From contig AP025583.1 in NCBI GenBank assembly GCA_022846095.1, positions 2,046,001 to 2,110,000 on the forward strand: a DNA stretch of 64,000 nt, read 5' to 3'. Of the stretch, positions 28,043-36,077 are shown in pieces. Source of the stretch: Oscillospiraceae bacterium. GTDB taxonomy: Bacteria > Bacillota > Clostridia > Oscillospirales > Oscillospiraceae. A program made the position numbers and the translations under genes. Positions within the stretch are counted from its first letter, which is position 1. Every line of letters begins with the position of its first letter. The notes beneath the pieces are model-generated. The model ran no database searches. It worked only from the letters and a program-made list of their open reading frames with translations, and was not told the DNA's origin.

Positions 28043-28918
28043 ATGAACTGGACCGCCGGATTACAGCACGCCATCGACTACGTGGAGGAGCAACTGGACG
28101 GGGAGCTGGACTTTGCCGAAATCGCCCGTCAGGCGTACTCCTCCAGCTTCCACTTCCAGCGGGTGTTCGGCCTGGTGTGCGGGGTCACCCTGGGCGAGTA
28201 CATCCGCCTGCGGCGGCTCACCCAGGCCGGGAGCGAGCTGGCCTGCGAGGGCGGCCGGGTAGTGGACGTGGCCCTGAAATACGGCTACGACAGCCCCGAG
28301 AGCTTCGCCAGGGCGTTCACCCGGTTCCATGGGGTGAGCCCCTCCGCCGCCAAGGGCGGCCGGGCGGCCCTGAAATCCTTCTCACGCCTAACCGTAAAGC
28401 TATCGATTGAAGGAGGAAGCATCATGGACTACAGAATTGAAAAGCAGGACGCGATGACGGTGGTCGCCCGGAAGGAGCACTTTGGCGGAGAGGTGGGGTA
28501 CGACCGCATCCACGCGCTCTGGAACGGCTGCATGAAGGACGGCACCATGGACGCCCTGTGCCGCTGCCTGGAGCCCGGGAGCCCCTGGGGGGACGCGATC
28601 GTGGGTATCAGCTACGACAGCCCCGACCACGGCGAGTTTGATTACGCCGTCGGCGCGGCCTACAACGGCGCGCCGGTGCCCGACGGCCTCTCCCTGGTGG
28701 AGATCCCCGCCGCCACCTGGGCGGTTTTCCCCTGCGCGGGCCCCATGCCCGAGTCGTTCCAGGCGCTCTGGAAGCAGATCTACACCGAGTTCTTCCCCGC
28801 CAGCGACTACCAGCCCCAGTCCTCCGGCGGCATGTTCCTGGAGGTCTACCCCGGCAGCGACGTGGACCGCAAGGACTTCACCTGCGAGTTCTGGGTCACC
28901 GTGGAGAAAAAGCGCTAA
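28043..28918 (+). CDS. AraC family regulator with GyrI-like effector domain
   Basis: 291-residue transcription regulator. Residues 1-105 hold two AraC helix-turn-helix units (DFAEIARQAYSSSFHFQRVF and the second motif VVDVALKYGYDSPESFARAF, followed by HGVSPSAAK). Residues about 130-290 form a GyrI-like/BacR small-molecule-binding domain (MTVVARKEHFGGE, FDYAVGAAY, WAVFPCAGP, FLEVYPGSD). Such fusions often answer to toxic hydrophobic compounds, but no efflux gene lies adjacent. GGAGC precedes the ATG, and TAGAAT at 28011-28016 is a possible -10. It is monocistronic with its own terminator. Confidence 0.9.
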   Translation: MNWTAGLQHAIDYVEEQLDGELDFAEIARQAYSSSFHFQRVFGLVCGVTLGEYIRLRRLTQAGSELACEGGRVVDVALKYGYDSPESFARAFTRFHGVSPSAAKGGRAALKSFSRLTVKLSIEGGSIMDYRIEKQDAMTVVARKEHFGGEVGYDRIHALWNGCMKDGTMDALCRCLEPGSPWGDAIVGISYDSPDHGEFDYAVGAAYNGAPVPDGLSLVEIPAATWAVFPCAGPMPESFQALWKQIYTEFFPASDYQPQSSGGMFLEVYPGSDVDRKDFTCEFWVTVEKKR

Positions 28919-28922
28919 GGCA

Positions 28923-28955
28923 CAGAGGCCGCTGCACCGCAGCGGCCTCTGTTTG
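28923..28955 (+). terminator. Terminator of the AraC family gene (twin of 29208)
   Basis: A 13-bp stem, CAGAGGCCGCTGC (28923-28935) with GCAGCGGCCTCTG (28939-28951), and TTTGT. The core 12-bp arms recur at 29208-29234 with one loop change. Confidence 0.8.
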
Positions 28956-28981
28956 TCTACAAGCATCGTTGTTGCATCTTT

Positions 28982-29033
28982 GGCGGATAAGGCGGTCTAT
29001 AGGTGGACGGGCGATTCGTGAATCGCCCCTACG
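28982..29033. repeat. REP-like repeat with GGGCGATTC palindrome, copy 2
   Basis: GGCGGATAAGGCGG, a short spacer, GGTGGACGGGCGATTCGTG and AATCGCCCCTACG. It is the reverse complement of copies 1 and 3. Confidence 0.7.
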
Positions 29034-29087
29034 GGCCAGGAGCAGCGGGCCGATGTGGGCATCGGCCCCTACGGTACGGGGATGGAA

Positions 29088-29122
29088 CGGATTGCCGCGG
29101 GCCTGCGGCCCTCGCAATGACG
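29088..29122. repeat. Dispersed repeat, CATTGCGAG...GGCAATCCG type, inverted copy
   Basis: CGGATTGCC, a GGGCCTGCGGCCC palindrome and CTCGCAATGACG. Read on the minus strand it matches 8798-8832 almost exactly. Confidence 0.7.
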
Positions 29123-29207
29123 TAGGGCGGGGGCTTGCCCCCGCCGTCCTTTGTGCGCCTTATCCCCCTTAGCCGCATCTACATATGATCTGTTTTTCGA
29201 CAGACTA

Positions 29208-29234
29208 AGAGGCCGCTGCACAGCAGCGGCCTCT
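29208..29234 (-). terminator. Hairpin after the yebC family gene (twin of 28923)
   Basis: AGAGGCCGCTGC (29208-29219) pairs with GCAGCGGCCTCT (29223-29234) across a three-base loop. The T-run on the minus strand is weak. Confidence 0.6.
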
Positions 29235-29253
29235 CTCCGTTTCATCATGTAGG

Positions 29254-29982
29254 CTAGTCCTGGTCCCAGTTGTGCCAGACGTTCTGGACGTCGTCGTTCT
29301 CCTCCAGGAGATCGATGAGCTTCTCCATGTTCTTGACGTCCTCTTCCCTGTCCAGCTTCACATAGTTCTGGGGCACCATCTCCACCGCGGCGTTGACAAA
29401 GGTGTAGCCCTTCTCCTCCAGCTTGGCCAGCACCTCGCCAAAAGCGTCGGGCTCGGTGTAGACCTCGAAGCAGTCCCCGTCGGACTCCATGTCGGCCGCG
29501 CCCGCGTCCAGCGCGTCCATCATGACGGTGTCCTCGTCCAAATCCTCTTTCTCGATGACGATGACGCCCTTCTGGTTGAAGGACCAGGACACGCAGCCGG
29601 TGGCGCCCAGGCCCTTGCCGTACTTGTCCAGCAGGTGGCGGACCTCGGGGGCGGTGCGGTTGCGGTTGTCGGTGAGGGCGTCCACGATGACGGCCACGCC
29701 GGCGGGGCCGTAGCCCTCGTAGACCACGTTCTCAAAGGCGTCGGCGTTGCCGGAGCCCACGGCCTTGTCGATGGTGCGCTTGATGTTGTCGTTGGGCATA
29801 TTGGCGGCCTTGGCCTTGGCGACCACGGTGGCCAGGCGGGAGTTGTTGGCGGGGTCGCCGCTGCCGCCGGTCTTGACCGCCACGATCATCTCGCGGGCGA
29901 TCTTGGTAAATATCTGAGAACGCTTGGCGTCGGCGGCGCCCTTCGTCTTCTGGATATTGTGCCATTTGGAGTGTCCTGACAT
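29254..29982 (-). CDS. YebC/PmpR family transcriptional regulator
   Basis: 242-residue protein opening MSGHSKWHNIQKTKGAADAK, the fixed start of the YebC family. Other family motifs are VKTGGSGDPANNSRL, NMPNDNIKRTIDKA near residue 60, YEGYGPAGVA near 95 and NRNRTAPEVRHLLDKYGKGLG near 110. Members bind DNA and, in recent work on the family, some act on ribosomes to ease polyproline stalling; which applies here is open. A possible promoter on the minus strand is TTGCAA (30039-30044), 17 bases, TAAACT (30016-30021). Confidence 0.95.
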   Translation of the reverse strand: MSGHSKWHNIQKTKGAADAKRSQIFTKIAREMIVAVKTGGSGDPANNSRLATVVAKAKAANMPNDNIKRTIDKAVGSGNADAFENVVYEGYGPAGVAVIVDALTDNRNRTAPEVRHLLDKYGKGLGATGCVSWSFNQKGVIVIEKEDLDEDTVMMDALDAGAADMESDGDCFEVYTEPDAFGEVLAKLEEKGYTFVNAAVEMVPQNYVKLDREEDVKNMEKLIDLLEENDDVQNVWHNWDQD

Positions 29983-30048
29983 ACTATCGTTCCCTTCTCG
30001 AAAGTTAGCGCAATCAGTTTATCACTTCATACGCCGCTTTGCAACCCC

Positions 30049-30846
30049 TTAGAGGTAGGAAAACACCTCGCAGTGCCGCTCCGACTGCAAAACCGCAACC
30101 TTTGGGAAGCCCCGCTCCAGCCACGCGCACAGCACCGGGAGCACCACTTGCTCCGTGGGGAAGTGGCCCGCGTCGATGAGGTTGATGCCCATGGCCTTCG
30201 CGTCCAGGAAACCGTTGTATTTCACGTCGGAGGTCACGAAGGTGTCGCAGCCCATGGCCAGGGCGTCCCCCAGCATGTCGGCGCAGGCGCCGCCCCCCAC
30301 GGCCACCCGCCGCACAGGCCGCCGGGCGTCCACGTAGCGCACGCCGTTGGCCCCCAGGGCGCTCTTGACGAACTCGGCGTAGGCCGGGGCGTACCGGGGT
30401 ACGCCGGGGGCCTCCCCCACCCTGCCGATGCCGTAGCCCCGCCCGCTGGCGTCCACGCCGTCCTGCTTGAGCAGCTCCACCCGCTCCAGGTTGAGGGCGT
30501 GGGCCAGGGCGTCGTTGACGCCGCCGGCCACCGCGTCCAGGTTGGTGTGGACGCACACGGCGGCGATACCGCCCTCGGCCAGGGCGAGCAGGATGCGCCC
30601 GGTGGGGTCGGCGTCGGTGACGCTGCGGGCCGGGTGGAAGATCACCGGGTGGTGGGACACAATGAGCTGCGCCCCCGCCTCGGCGGCCTCCCGCACCACC
30701 GCCTCGGTGATGTCCAGGCTGACCAGCACCCTGTCCACCTGCCGCTCCCCCCTGCCCACCAGGAATCCGGCGTTGTCAAAGTCCATCTGCATGGAAAAGG
30801 GGGCCAGGGTATCCAGATAGCGATAAAGTTCAGTTACCGTTGCCAT
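30049..30846 (-). CDS. Nif3-like dinuclear metal center protein
   Basis: 265-residue member of the Nif3/YqfO (DUF34) family, which forms hexameric toroids with a two-metal site. Ligand motifs are visible: IVSHHPVIFHP near residue 62 (His pair), CVHTNLDAV near 98, and the C-terminal INLIDAGHFPTEQ near 222 (His/Glu). The Bacillus-type insertion domain is absent, giving the short form. The function remains uncertain; a GTP cyclohydrolase I-like role has been proposed for relatives. ATG 30846 is 8 bases after GGAG. It overlaps trmK by 13 bases, the usual pairing in Firmicutes. Confidence 0.92.
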   Translation of the reverse strand: MATVTELYRYLDTLAPFSMQMDFDNAGFLVGRGERQVDRVLVSLDITEAVVREAAEAGAQLIVSHHPVIFHPARSVTDADPTGRILLALAEGGIAAVCVHTNLDAVAGGVNDALAHALNLERVELLKQDGVDASGRGYGIGRVGEAPGVPRYAPAYAEFVKSALGANGVRYVDARRPVRRVAVGGGACADMLGDALAMGCDTFVTSDVKYNGFLDAKAMGINLIDAGHFPTEQVVLPVLCAWLERGFPKVAVLQSERHCEVFSYL

Positions 30847-31547
30847 GCGTCCCACTCCTTTTTCATCTCAATCAGTCCTGTGTACACCTGCTCCAGCTCC
30901 TCCCGCCGGGGCGCGTCCGAGGGCCGGACGGACCGCCGGATCCCGGCCAGGGCCTTCTCCGCCCGGCGCACCAGCACGTCCAGCAGCTCTCCCCGCAGGG
31001 CGGGATCCTGGCCCGCGTCCTGCCGCCCCGCCCAGCGCTGGGCGGGCGTGAGCGGCTCCATCTCCCCCGGCGCGGCCTCCAGCAGGTGGTAGGTGGTGTC
31101 CCCCTCCCGTATGAGGGCCTCCCCCTCAATCCTGTAGCCGTTGGCCTGGAGGCAGCCCCGCAGGTCGGGCACCGCGCTCATGGGCTGCAGGAGCAGGCGG
31201 CAGGCGCCTGAGCGTGTCCAGGGGGCGGCGGAGAGGATGGCGGCGATGGTCTCGCCCCCCATCCCGGCGATGGCGATGGTATCCGCCTCCTCCGGGGCGA
31301 TGCCGGAAAGCCCGTCGCACAGGCGGAAGGAGATCCGCTCCGTGACGCCGTAGCGCTGCGCCGTCCGGCGGGCCCGGTCCAGCGGGCCCTGCCGCAGGTC
31401 GGAGGCCACGGCGGAAGAAATATCCCCCCGCAGCAGCAGCCACACGGGCAGGTAGGCGTGGTCGGTGCCCACGTCGGCAAAGCGGGCGCCGGCGGGCACC
31501 CGGTCGGCCACCGCCCGCAGGCGGGGCGAGAGTTCAAACAGGCGCAA
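30834..31547 (-). CDS. trmK: tRNA (adenine-22-N1)-methyltransferase TrmK
   Basis: Class I SAM-dependent enzyme that methylates N1 of A22 in tRNA; 237 residues. The SAM motif I reads FADVGTDHAYLPVWL near residue 25, and ADTIAIAGMGGETIAAIL near 90 and LLQPMSAVPDLRGCL near 120 are TrmK signatures; the C-terminus is a helical coiled region. The start is taken as TTG 31547, 7 bases after AGGAGG, giving MRLFELSPRLRAVADRVP; a TTG seven codons further out precedes the ribosome site. A hairpin sits immediately upstream of the ribosome site. Confidence 0.92.
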   Translation of the reverse strand: MRLFELSPRLRAVADRVPAGARFADVGTDHAYLPVWLLLRGDISSAVASDLRQGPLDRARRTAQRYGVTERISFRLCDGLSGIAPEEADTIAIAGMGGETIAAILSAAPWTRSGACRLLLQPMSAVPDLRGCLQANGYRIEGEALIREGDTTYHLLEAAPGEMEPLTPAQRWAGRQDAGQDPALRGELLDVLVRRAEKALAGIRRSVRPSDAPRREELEQVYTGLIEMKKEWDAWQR

Positions 31548-31566
31548 GGGCCTTCCTCCTATCGAC

Positions 31567-31597
31567 AAAAAGGGAGCGGCGGTGCCGCTCCCTTTTT
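31567..31597 (-). terminator. Hairpin between the DUF1858 gene and trmK
   Basis: AAAAGGGAGCGGC (31567-31579) pairs with GCCGCTCCCTTTT (31584-31596) across a short loop. On the minus strand it ends in TTTTTG only a few bases before the trmK Shine-Dalgarno, so it may end the upstream transcript or limit read-through into trmK. Confidence 0.7.
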
Positions 31598-31610
31598 TGA
31601 TGGTGTCCGC

Positions 31611-31817
31611 TTACTGCGCGGCGGCAGTCTGCTTGTTGAGCTCGGCCAGCAGCGCGTCCACGTCCACGCCGTGGACCATGCAGGCCTGCTCCACGGTCTC
31701 GCCGCGGGAGGACGGGCAGCCCAGGCAGTGCATGCCAATGGACAGGAAGATGGGCGCGGTCTCGGGGGCGATGTCCAGAATATCGCCGATGATGGTATCT
31801 TTCGTAATCTGAGCCAT
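31611..31817 (-). CDS. DUF1858 domain protein
   Basis: 68-residue protein of the DUF1858 family, sometimes labelled hybrid-cluster-associated redox disulfide protein. The core is ITKDTIIGDILDIAPETAPIF then GMHCLGCPSSRGETVEQAC, containing the CxxC redox pair, and a helical tail with HGVDVDALLAEL. Members may serve in thiol redox or cluster chemistry, but a role here is not shown. ATG 31817 is 9 bases after GGAGG. It has its own strong promoter and terminator, so it is a single-gene unit. Confidence 0.9.
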   Translation of the reverse strand: MAQITKDTIIGDILDIAPETAPIFLSIGMHCLGCPSSRGETVEQACMVHGVDVDALLAELNKQTAAAQ

Positions 31818-31850
31818 AAGGATAGACCTCCAAATTTCTAGGATATGAGT

Positions 31851-31879
31851 AGTATATCCTATCATTCGTGTTTTTTCAA
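31851..31879 (-). promoter_or_regulatory. Promoter of the DUF1858 gene
   Basis: TTGAAA (31874-31879), exactly 17 bases, TATACT (31851-31856), about 34 bases upstream of the start codon. Confidence 0.75.
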
Positions 31880-31921
31880 GATACAGATAAATTTTCTTGT
31901 ATCCTGCGGAAAAAACCACAA

Positions 31922-31951
31922 AAAAGGGACGCCCGCAAGGGCGTCCCTTTT
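31922..31951 (-). terminator. Terminator of the zinc-ribbon gene
   Basis: A 13-bp stem, AAAAGGGACGCCC (31922-31934) with GGGCGTCCCTTTT (31939-31951), and a GCAA tetraloop on the plus strand. Confidence 0.8.
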
Positions 31952-31963
31952 CTCTTCAGGCTA

Positions 31964-32242
31964 TTAGCCCTGCTCGCGCATACGAGCGAAGCAGTCGCTG
32001 CAGTACACGGGGCGGTCGGACTTGGGCTCGAAGGGCACTTTGGCCTCGCCGCCGCAGGCAGCACAAGTAGCGGTGAAGTACTCGCGGGGGCCGCGGGAAG
32101 CAGCCTTGCGGGCATCACGGCAGGTCTTGCAGCGCTGGGGCTCGTTCTGGAAGCCGCGCTCGGCGTAGAACTCCTGCTCACCGGCGGTGAACACGAACTC
32201 CTGGCCACATTCCTTGCATACAAGCGTCTTGTCTTCGTACAT
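31964..32242 (-). CDS. Zinc-ribbon protein with four CxxC pairs
   Basis: 92 residues with four CxxC pairs: CKEC near residue 9, CKTC near 38, CAAC near 60 and CSDC near 81, enough for two zinc sites. The opening EDKTLVCKECGQEFVFTAGE with FYAERGFQNEPQRC matches the common clostridial zinc-ribbon family often found near sigma-factor and ribosome genes. Nucleic-acid or protein binding is plausible; nothing more can be said. GAGAGG precedes the ATG. It lies downstream of sigH with 77 bases between. Confidence 0.88.
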   Translation of the reverse strand: MYEDKTLVCKECGQEFVFTAGEQEFYAERGFQNEPQRCKTCRDARKAASRGPREYFTATCAACGGEAKVPFEPKSDRPVYCSDCFARMREQG

Positions 32243-32319
32243 GATATTACCCTCTCTTTGACTCGTTTGCCCAGGTCCGGAACAGTACCGAATTATGCTG
32301 GGACATTGTAATATTGCGC

Positions 32320-32955
32320 TCAGCTTTCGCTGACATCGCCAGATGAAATGTGCTGTGCCAACTTGCGCCTGATGCGCTGGACAGCGTTGTCCACCGATTT
32401 CGGGGACCTGTTTACCTCGGCTGCAATCTCGGAATAGGACAGTCCGTTTAAGTACAACCCAAGGATCCTTGCTTCGAAACCGGACAATTGGCCCTTGAGC
32501 ACGTCCATCCGCTCCCGGCGCTCCTCCCTGCTGATAAAGGTATCCTCGGGGTTGGCCAGGCGCTGGTGATCCGTACCGTACGCGTATTGGGCGGTGTTCC
32601 CATCAAAAGAGGGGGTTTCGAAAGAGATATAGGTGTTGAGCGGAGCATGCTTATCTCTTGCTGCTGCTTTTATGGCGGAGATGAGGCGGTTTCTGATGCA
32701 GACCTCCGCATAGGTGCGGAAGGAGGCCTCCTTTTCCGGGTCGTACTCCCGGATGGCCTTGAGAAGCCCAACCATACCCTCCTGGATTAAATCCTCGCTG
32801 TCCCCGCCCGCCAGAAAATAGGGGCGCGCGCAAATACGCACCAGGCGGTTATAACGCATCACAAGCTGTTCCTCTGCGATGCGATCGCCTGATGCGGCCT
32901 GCCTGCAAAGAACCTCGTCCGTGATCTCGTTGGGGTGGTTGGGAACCGATTTCAT
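32320..32955 (-). CDS. sigH: RNA polymerase sigma factor SigH
   Basis: 211-residue sigma-70 family factor of the SigH/Spo0H type, which starts the sporulation programme and stationary-phase genes. Region 2 is DSEDLIQEGMVGLLKAIREYD near residue 52 with FRTYAEVCIRNRLISAIK near 78; region 4 contains LYLNGLSYSEIAAEVNRSPKSVDNAVQRIRRKL near 168-200, the helix-turn-helix. The ATG follows GGAGATTTGG. It has its own strong promoter. Together with the CotJ, YunB, SpoIIM and CwlD-like genes it shows the organism sporulates or descends from a spore former. Confidence 0.93.
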   Translation of the reverse strand: MKSVPNHPNEITDEVLCRQAASGDRIAEEQLVMRYNRLVRICARPYFLAGGDSEDLIQEGMVGLLKAIREYDPEKEASFRTYAEVCIRNRLISAIKAAARDKHAPLNTYISFETPSFDGNTAQYAYGTDHQRLANPEDTFISREERRERMDVLKGQLSGFEARILGLYLNGLSYSEIAAEVNRSPKSVDNAVQRIRRKLAQHISSGDVSES

Positions 32956-32972
32956 TCCAAATCTCCTTGTGT

Positions 32973-33002
32973 ATTATACGCGAAAGTTCACCAAAATGTC
33001 AA
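32973..33002 (-). promoter_or_regulatory. Promoter of sigH
   Basis: Consensus TTGACA (32997-33002), an 18-base spacer and consensus TATAAT (32973-32978), 17 bases before the start codon, giving a very short leader. Confidence 0.8.
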
Positions 33003-33040
33003 GGGATTTATGCAAATTATTTTAACTCTGGCGGTGGTCT

Positions 33041-34393
33041 TTATAGCTTTTTTATGATTTCCACCAATTCTTCCGCACAGCTTTGGGCAGTGCTTCCAGC
33101 CTTTGCCTCCACCATGACCCGCACCAGGGCCTCGGTGCCCGACGGGCGCACCAGAACGCGCCCCTCCCCCGCCAATCTGGCCTCATACTCCGCCACGGCG
33201 GCCTTTAAAGCACGGGACTCCATAATCTCCGTCTTTTTCGCCTTGTCGGCCACAGGGACGTTGATCAGGACCTGGGGGTAGCGCTTGCAGCCCGCCACCA
33301 GCTCGGAGGCCTTTTTCCCCGACTGGTGCAGCAGTTGCAAGAATTGCAGCGCGGTGAGCTGCCCGTCGCCGGTGGTGGCGTAGGAGCGGAAAATGGTGTG
33401 GCCGGACTGCTCGCCGCCCAGCGCGTAGCCGCACGCGTCCAACTTCTCCAGCACGTTGCGGTCGCCCACGTCGGTGCAGAAAATTTGGATGCCGTGCTCC
33501 CTGGCAAAGACGTGCAGGCCCAGATTGCTCATAACGGTGGCCACCAGGGCGTCCCCGGGCAGCTTCCCCGCCTCCTTGAGGGCCAGGCCGCAGGCGGCGA
33601 TGACCTGGTCGCCGTCGATCTCCTCCCCCGTCTCGTCCACCATAAGGCAGCGGTCGGCGTCCCCGTCGAAGGCCACGCCCAGGTCGTAGCCGCCCGCCCG
33701 CACCATGTCCTTCAGGCTGCCCAGGTGGGTGGAGCCGCACTGGGCGTTGATGTTCACGCCGTCGGGGTCGGCGTTGATGACGTCGGTGTGCAGGCTGGGG
33801 AAGCGGTCGAAGAGGGCGGCCGCCGTGGAGGAGGCGGCGCCGTTGGCGCAGTCGGCCAGGATACGCAGGCCGGACAGGTCGGCGCTGACGGTGGAGGCCA
33901 GAAAGTCGATATAGTCCTGCCGCTCCTTCTGGTCGGCGTAGGCCACCCGGCCGATGTCCCCGTGGGTCTTGCGCGCGACCTGCGCCCCGGAGAGGACGAT
34001 CTCCTCGATCCGGCCCTCCAGCTCGTCGGAGAGCTTGAAGCCCCGGCCGTTGAAGATCTTAATTCCGTTGTGCTCAAAGGGATTGTGGGAGGCGGAGATG
34101 ACGATGCCCGCGTCGGCGCGCCGGTCCACCGTGATCCAGGCCACGGCGGGGGTGGGGATGACCCCCAGGTGGAGCACGTCGGCCCCCGCCGAGCAGAGCC
34201 CGGCGATGAGGGCCCCCTCCAGCAGGTCGGAGGAGATGCGGGTGTCCTTGCCGATGGCGACCACGGGCCGCCCCGCCCCCCTCTCCTGTGTGAGGACCAT
34301 GGCCGCCGCCAGGCCCACCTTGTAGGCCAGCTCCGCGTCCAGCCCGGCGTTGACTACGCCGCGGATGCCGTCGGTACCGAATAATTTACCCAT
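33041..34393 (-). CDS. glmM: Phosphoglucosamine mutase
   Basis: Converts glucosamine 6-phosphate to the 1-phosphate for UDP-GlcNAc synthesis; 450 residues. The alpha-phosphohexomutase order is complete: GTDGIRGVVN near residue 6, phosphoserine loop GIVISASHNPFEHNGIKIF near 95-113, metal loop AFDGDADRCLMVD near 240, sugar loop GGEQSGHTIF near 328, and phosphate-binding RPSGTEALVRVM near 415. It is the last gene after ruvC-ruvA-ruvB and a GNAT gene; only 2 bases separate it from the GNAT stop. Confidence 0.96.
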   Translation of the reverse strand: MGKLFGTDGIRGVVNAGLDAELAYKVGLAAAMVLTQERGAGRPVVAIGKDTRISSDLLEGALIAGLCSAGADVLHLGVIPTPAVAWITVDRRADAGIVISASHNPFEHNGIKIFNGRGFKLSDELEGRIEEIVLSGAQVARKTHGDIGRVAYADQKERQDYIDFLASTVSADLSGLRILADCANGAASSTAAALFDRFPSLHTDVINADPDGVNINAQCGSTHLGSLKDMVRAGGYDLGVAFDGDADRCLMVDETGEEIDGDQVIAACGLALKEAGKLPGDALVATVMSNLGLHVFAREHGIQIFCTDVGDRNVLEKLDACGYALGGEQSGHTIFRSYATTGDGQLTALQFLQLLHQSGKKASELVAGCKRYPQVLINVPVADKAKKTEIMESRALKAAVAEYEARLAGEGRVLVRPSGTEALVRVMVEAKAGSTAQSCAEELVEIIKKL

Positions 34394-34395
34394 AG

Positions 34396-35007
34396 TTAAG
34401 GATTCCTCCCAGTTTCATTTAGGCTTGAAAAGCGCTCTACATCGAGGCGGAAAGTCAGCCCGTCGTACCGTGCGCCCCGCACGGTGCGCAGGCCGGGCTT
34501 GCGCAGGAAGAGCCGGAACCCCAGCTTTTCCGCCAGGGCGATCATCCTGACGTTCCCGCTCCAGGTCTGGGTATAGACTTCCGCAACGCCGCAGTCCAGC
34601 AGGTAGCGGATATACAGGCACAGCGCGGCAAAGCCGTACCCCTTCCCGCGCACCGCCCCGCCGGGGATGGTAAGCCCGACGGCGCAGCGCTCCCCCGTCT
34701 CGGAGATGCAGCATTGATCGTCGATCTGATAGGCGCTGAGCCAGCCGATGTGGGGCGCGCCGGGCGCGTTCACGCAGATCTCCAGGCGGCGGGCGGGACC
34801 GGGCCCGGCGGGCGCCGCCACGCGGGCCTCCCAGCCGGCCCTCGTCTGCTCCAGTGCGGCCGCGCGCTCCTCCGGGCTCTTCCCCTCGTAGTTCCAGGGG
34901 CCGTCCCAGAGCTGCCACTCGGTGTCCTCCGTCTCCCAAAAAATGCGGTCGGCAATGTCCTCCCCGCGCATGGGGCGCAGGATGACCTTTGTATTACGTA
35001 ACTTCAC
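34396..35007 (-). CDS. GNAT family N-acetyltransferase
   Basis: 203 residues, start GTG 35007, 10 bases after GGAG. The acetyl-CoA region is GGAVRGKGYGFAALCLYIRYL near residue 112 (R-x-x-G-x-G/A), with VYTQTWSGNVRMIALAEKLGFRL near 140, a RimJ-type pattern. The N-terminal LRNTKVILRPMRGEDIAD fits the same class. The acceptor is unknown. It lies between ruvB and glmM with gaps of 4 and 2 bases, so it is surely part of that operon. Confidence 0.85.
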   Translation of the reverse strand: MKLRNTKVILRPMRGEDIADRIFWETEDTEWQLWDGPWNYEGKSPEERAAALEQTRAGWEARVAAPAGPGPARRLEICVNAPGAPHIGWLSAYQIDDQCCISETGERCAVGLTIPGGAVRGKGYGFAALCLYIRYLLDCGVAEVYTQTWSGNVRMIALAEKLGFRLFLRKPGLRTVRGARYDGLTFRLDVERFSSLNETGRNP

Positions 35008-35011
35008 TGCG

Positions 35012-36061
35012 CTACAGCTCCAATTGTTCCTGCCCGAAGCAGGCGATGCCCAGATGCTCGTAGGCCCGCCTGGTAACGCACCTCCCCCGTGGGGTGCGGG
35101 TGAGGAAGCCCATCTGCATCAGGTAGGGCTCGTACACGTCCTCCAGGGTGACCGACTCCTCGTTGATGGTGGCGGCCAGGGTGTCCAGCCCCACGGGGCC
35201 GCCGCCGTAGTGCTCGATGATGCTGCGCAGCATCCGCCGGTCCACCGCGTCCAGCCCCAGGTAGTCCACCTCCAGGGCGGTGAGGGCCTGGTCGGCCACA
35301 GAGCGGGTGATGACGCCCCCCGCCCGCACCTGGGCGAAATCCCGCACGCGGCGGAGCATCCGGTTGGCGATCCGGGGGGTGCCCCGGCTGCGGCGGGCGA
35401 TCTCCACCGCCCCCTCCTCCTCGATGGGCACGCTGAGGATGCCGGCGCTGCGGTGGACGATGAGGGAGAGCTCCTCCGGAGTGTAGAGCTCCAGCCGCAG
35501 GGTGACTCCGAAGCGGTCCCGCAGGGGGGCCGAGAGCTGCCCGGCCCGGGTGGTGGCCCCGATGAGGGTGAAGCGGGGCAGGTCCAGCCGGATGGAGTTG
35601 GCCGAGGGGCCCTTGCCGATGATGATGTCGATGGCGAAATCCTCCATGGCCGGGTAGAGGATCTCCTCCACCGAGCGGTTGAGGCGGTGGATCTCGTCCA
35701 CGAAGAGGATGTCGTTCTCGTTCAGGTTGGTGAGCAGCGCCGCCAGATCTCCCGGCTTCTCGATGGCTGGGCCGGAGGTGATGCGGATGTTGACCCCCAT
35801 CTCGTTGGCGATGATGCCGCTGAGAGTGGTCTTGCCCAGGCCCGGGGGGCCGTGGAGCAGCACGTGGTCCAGAGGCTCCCCCCGCATCTTGGCCGCCTCG
35901 ATAAAGACGGACAGGTTCTCCTTGGCCTTGGACTGGCCGATGTACTCGGCCAGGGTTTTGGGGCGCAGGGAACCCTCGTTCTCGTCGTCCCGGGTAAGGG
36001 ACGTGGTCACCAGCGGCGCTTCAGTCTCGAAGCCGCCGTCGTTGGAAAAGTCGATGCTCAC
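35012..36061 (-). CDS. ruvB: Holliday junction helicase RuvB
   Basis: AAA+ motor of the RuvABC branch-migration complex; 349 residues. Walker [15 protein letters not shown] near residue 68, Walker [13 protein letters not shown] near 118, sensor 1 LIGATTRAG near 165, and the arginine-finger region [11 protein letters not shown] near 180 are present, followed by the C-terminal winged helix ([10 protein letters not shown]). The start is GTG 36061, 9 bases after GGAGGGA. It is placed 16 bases after ruvA. Confidence 0.97.
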   Translation of the reverse strand: MSIDFSNDGGFETEAPLVTTSLTRDDENEGSLRPKTLAEYIGQSKAKENLSVFIEAAKMRGEPLDHVLLHGPPGLGKTTLSGIIANEMGVNIRITSGPAIEKPGDLAALLTNLNENDILFVDEIHRLNRSVEEILYPAMEDFAIDIIIGKGPSANSIRLDLPRFTLIGATTRAGQLSAPLRDRFGVTLRLELYTPEELSLIVHRSAGILSVPIEEEGAVEIARRSRGTPRIANRMLRRVRDFAQVRAGGVITRSVADQALTALEVDYLGLDAVDRRMLRSIIEHYGGGPVGLDTLAATINEESVTLEDVYEPYLMQMGFLTRTPRGRCVTRRAYEHLGIACFGQEQLEL

Positions 36062-36077
36062 TTGCGCCGGTCCCTCC

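Larger units (their letters stand above)
28956..29207. other. Noncoding interval with inverted copies of the dispersed repeats
   Basis: About 250 bases between twin hairpins with no supported gene. It contains, in reverse orientation relative to the 8.8 kb block, the GGGCGATTC palindrome element (core 29009-29028) and the CATTGCGAG...GGCAATCCG element (29088-29122). Between them is a related hairpin GGGCCGATG-TGGG-CATCGGCCC (29048-29069) that ends in the same CCTACGG tail. Confidence 0.65.
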
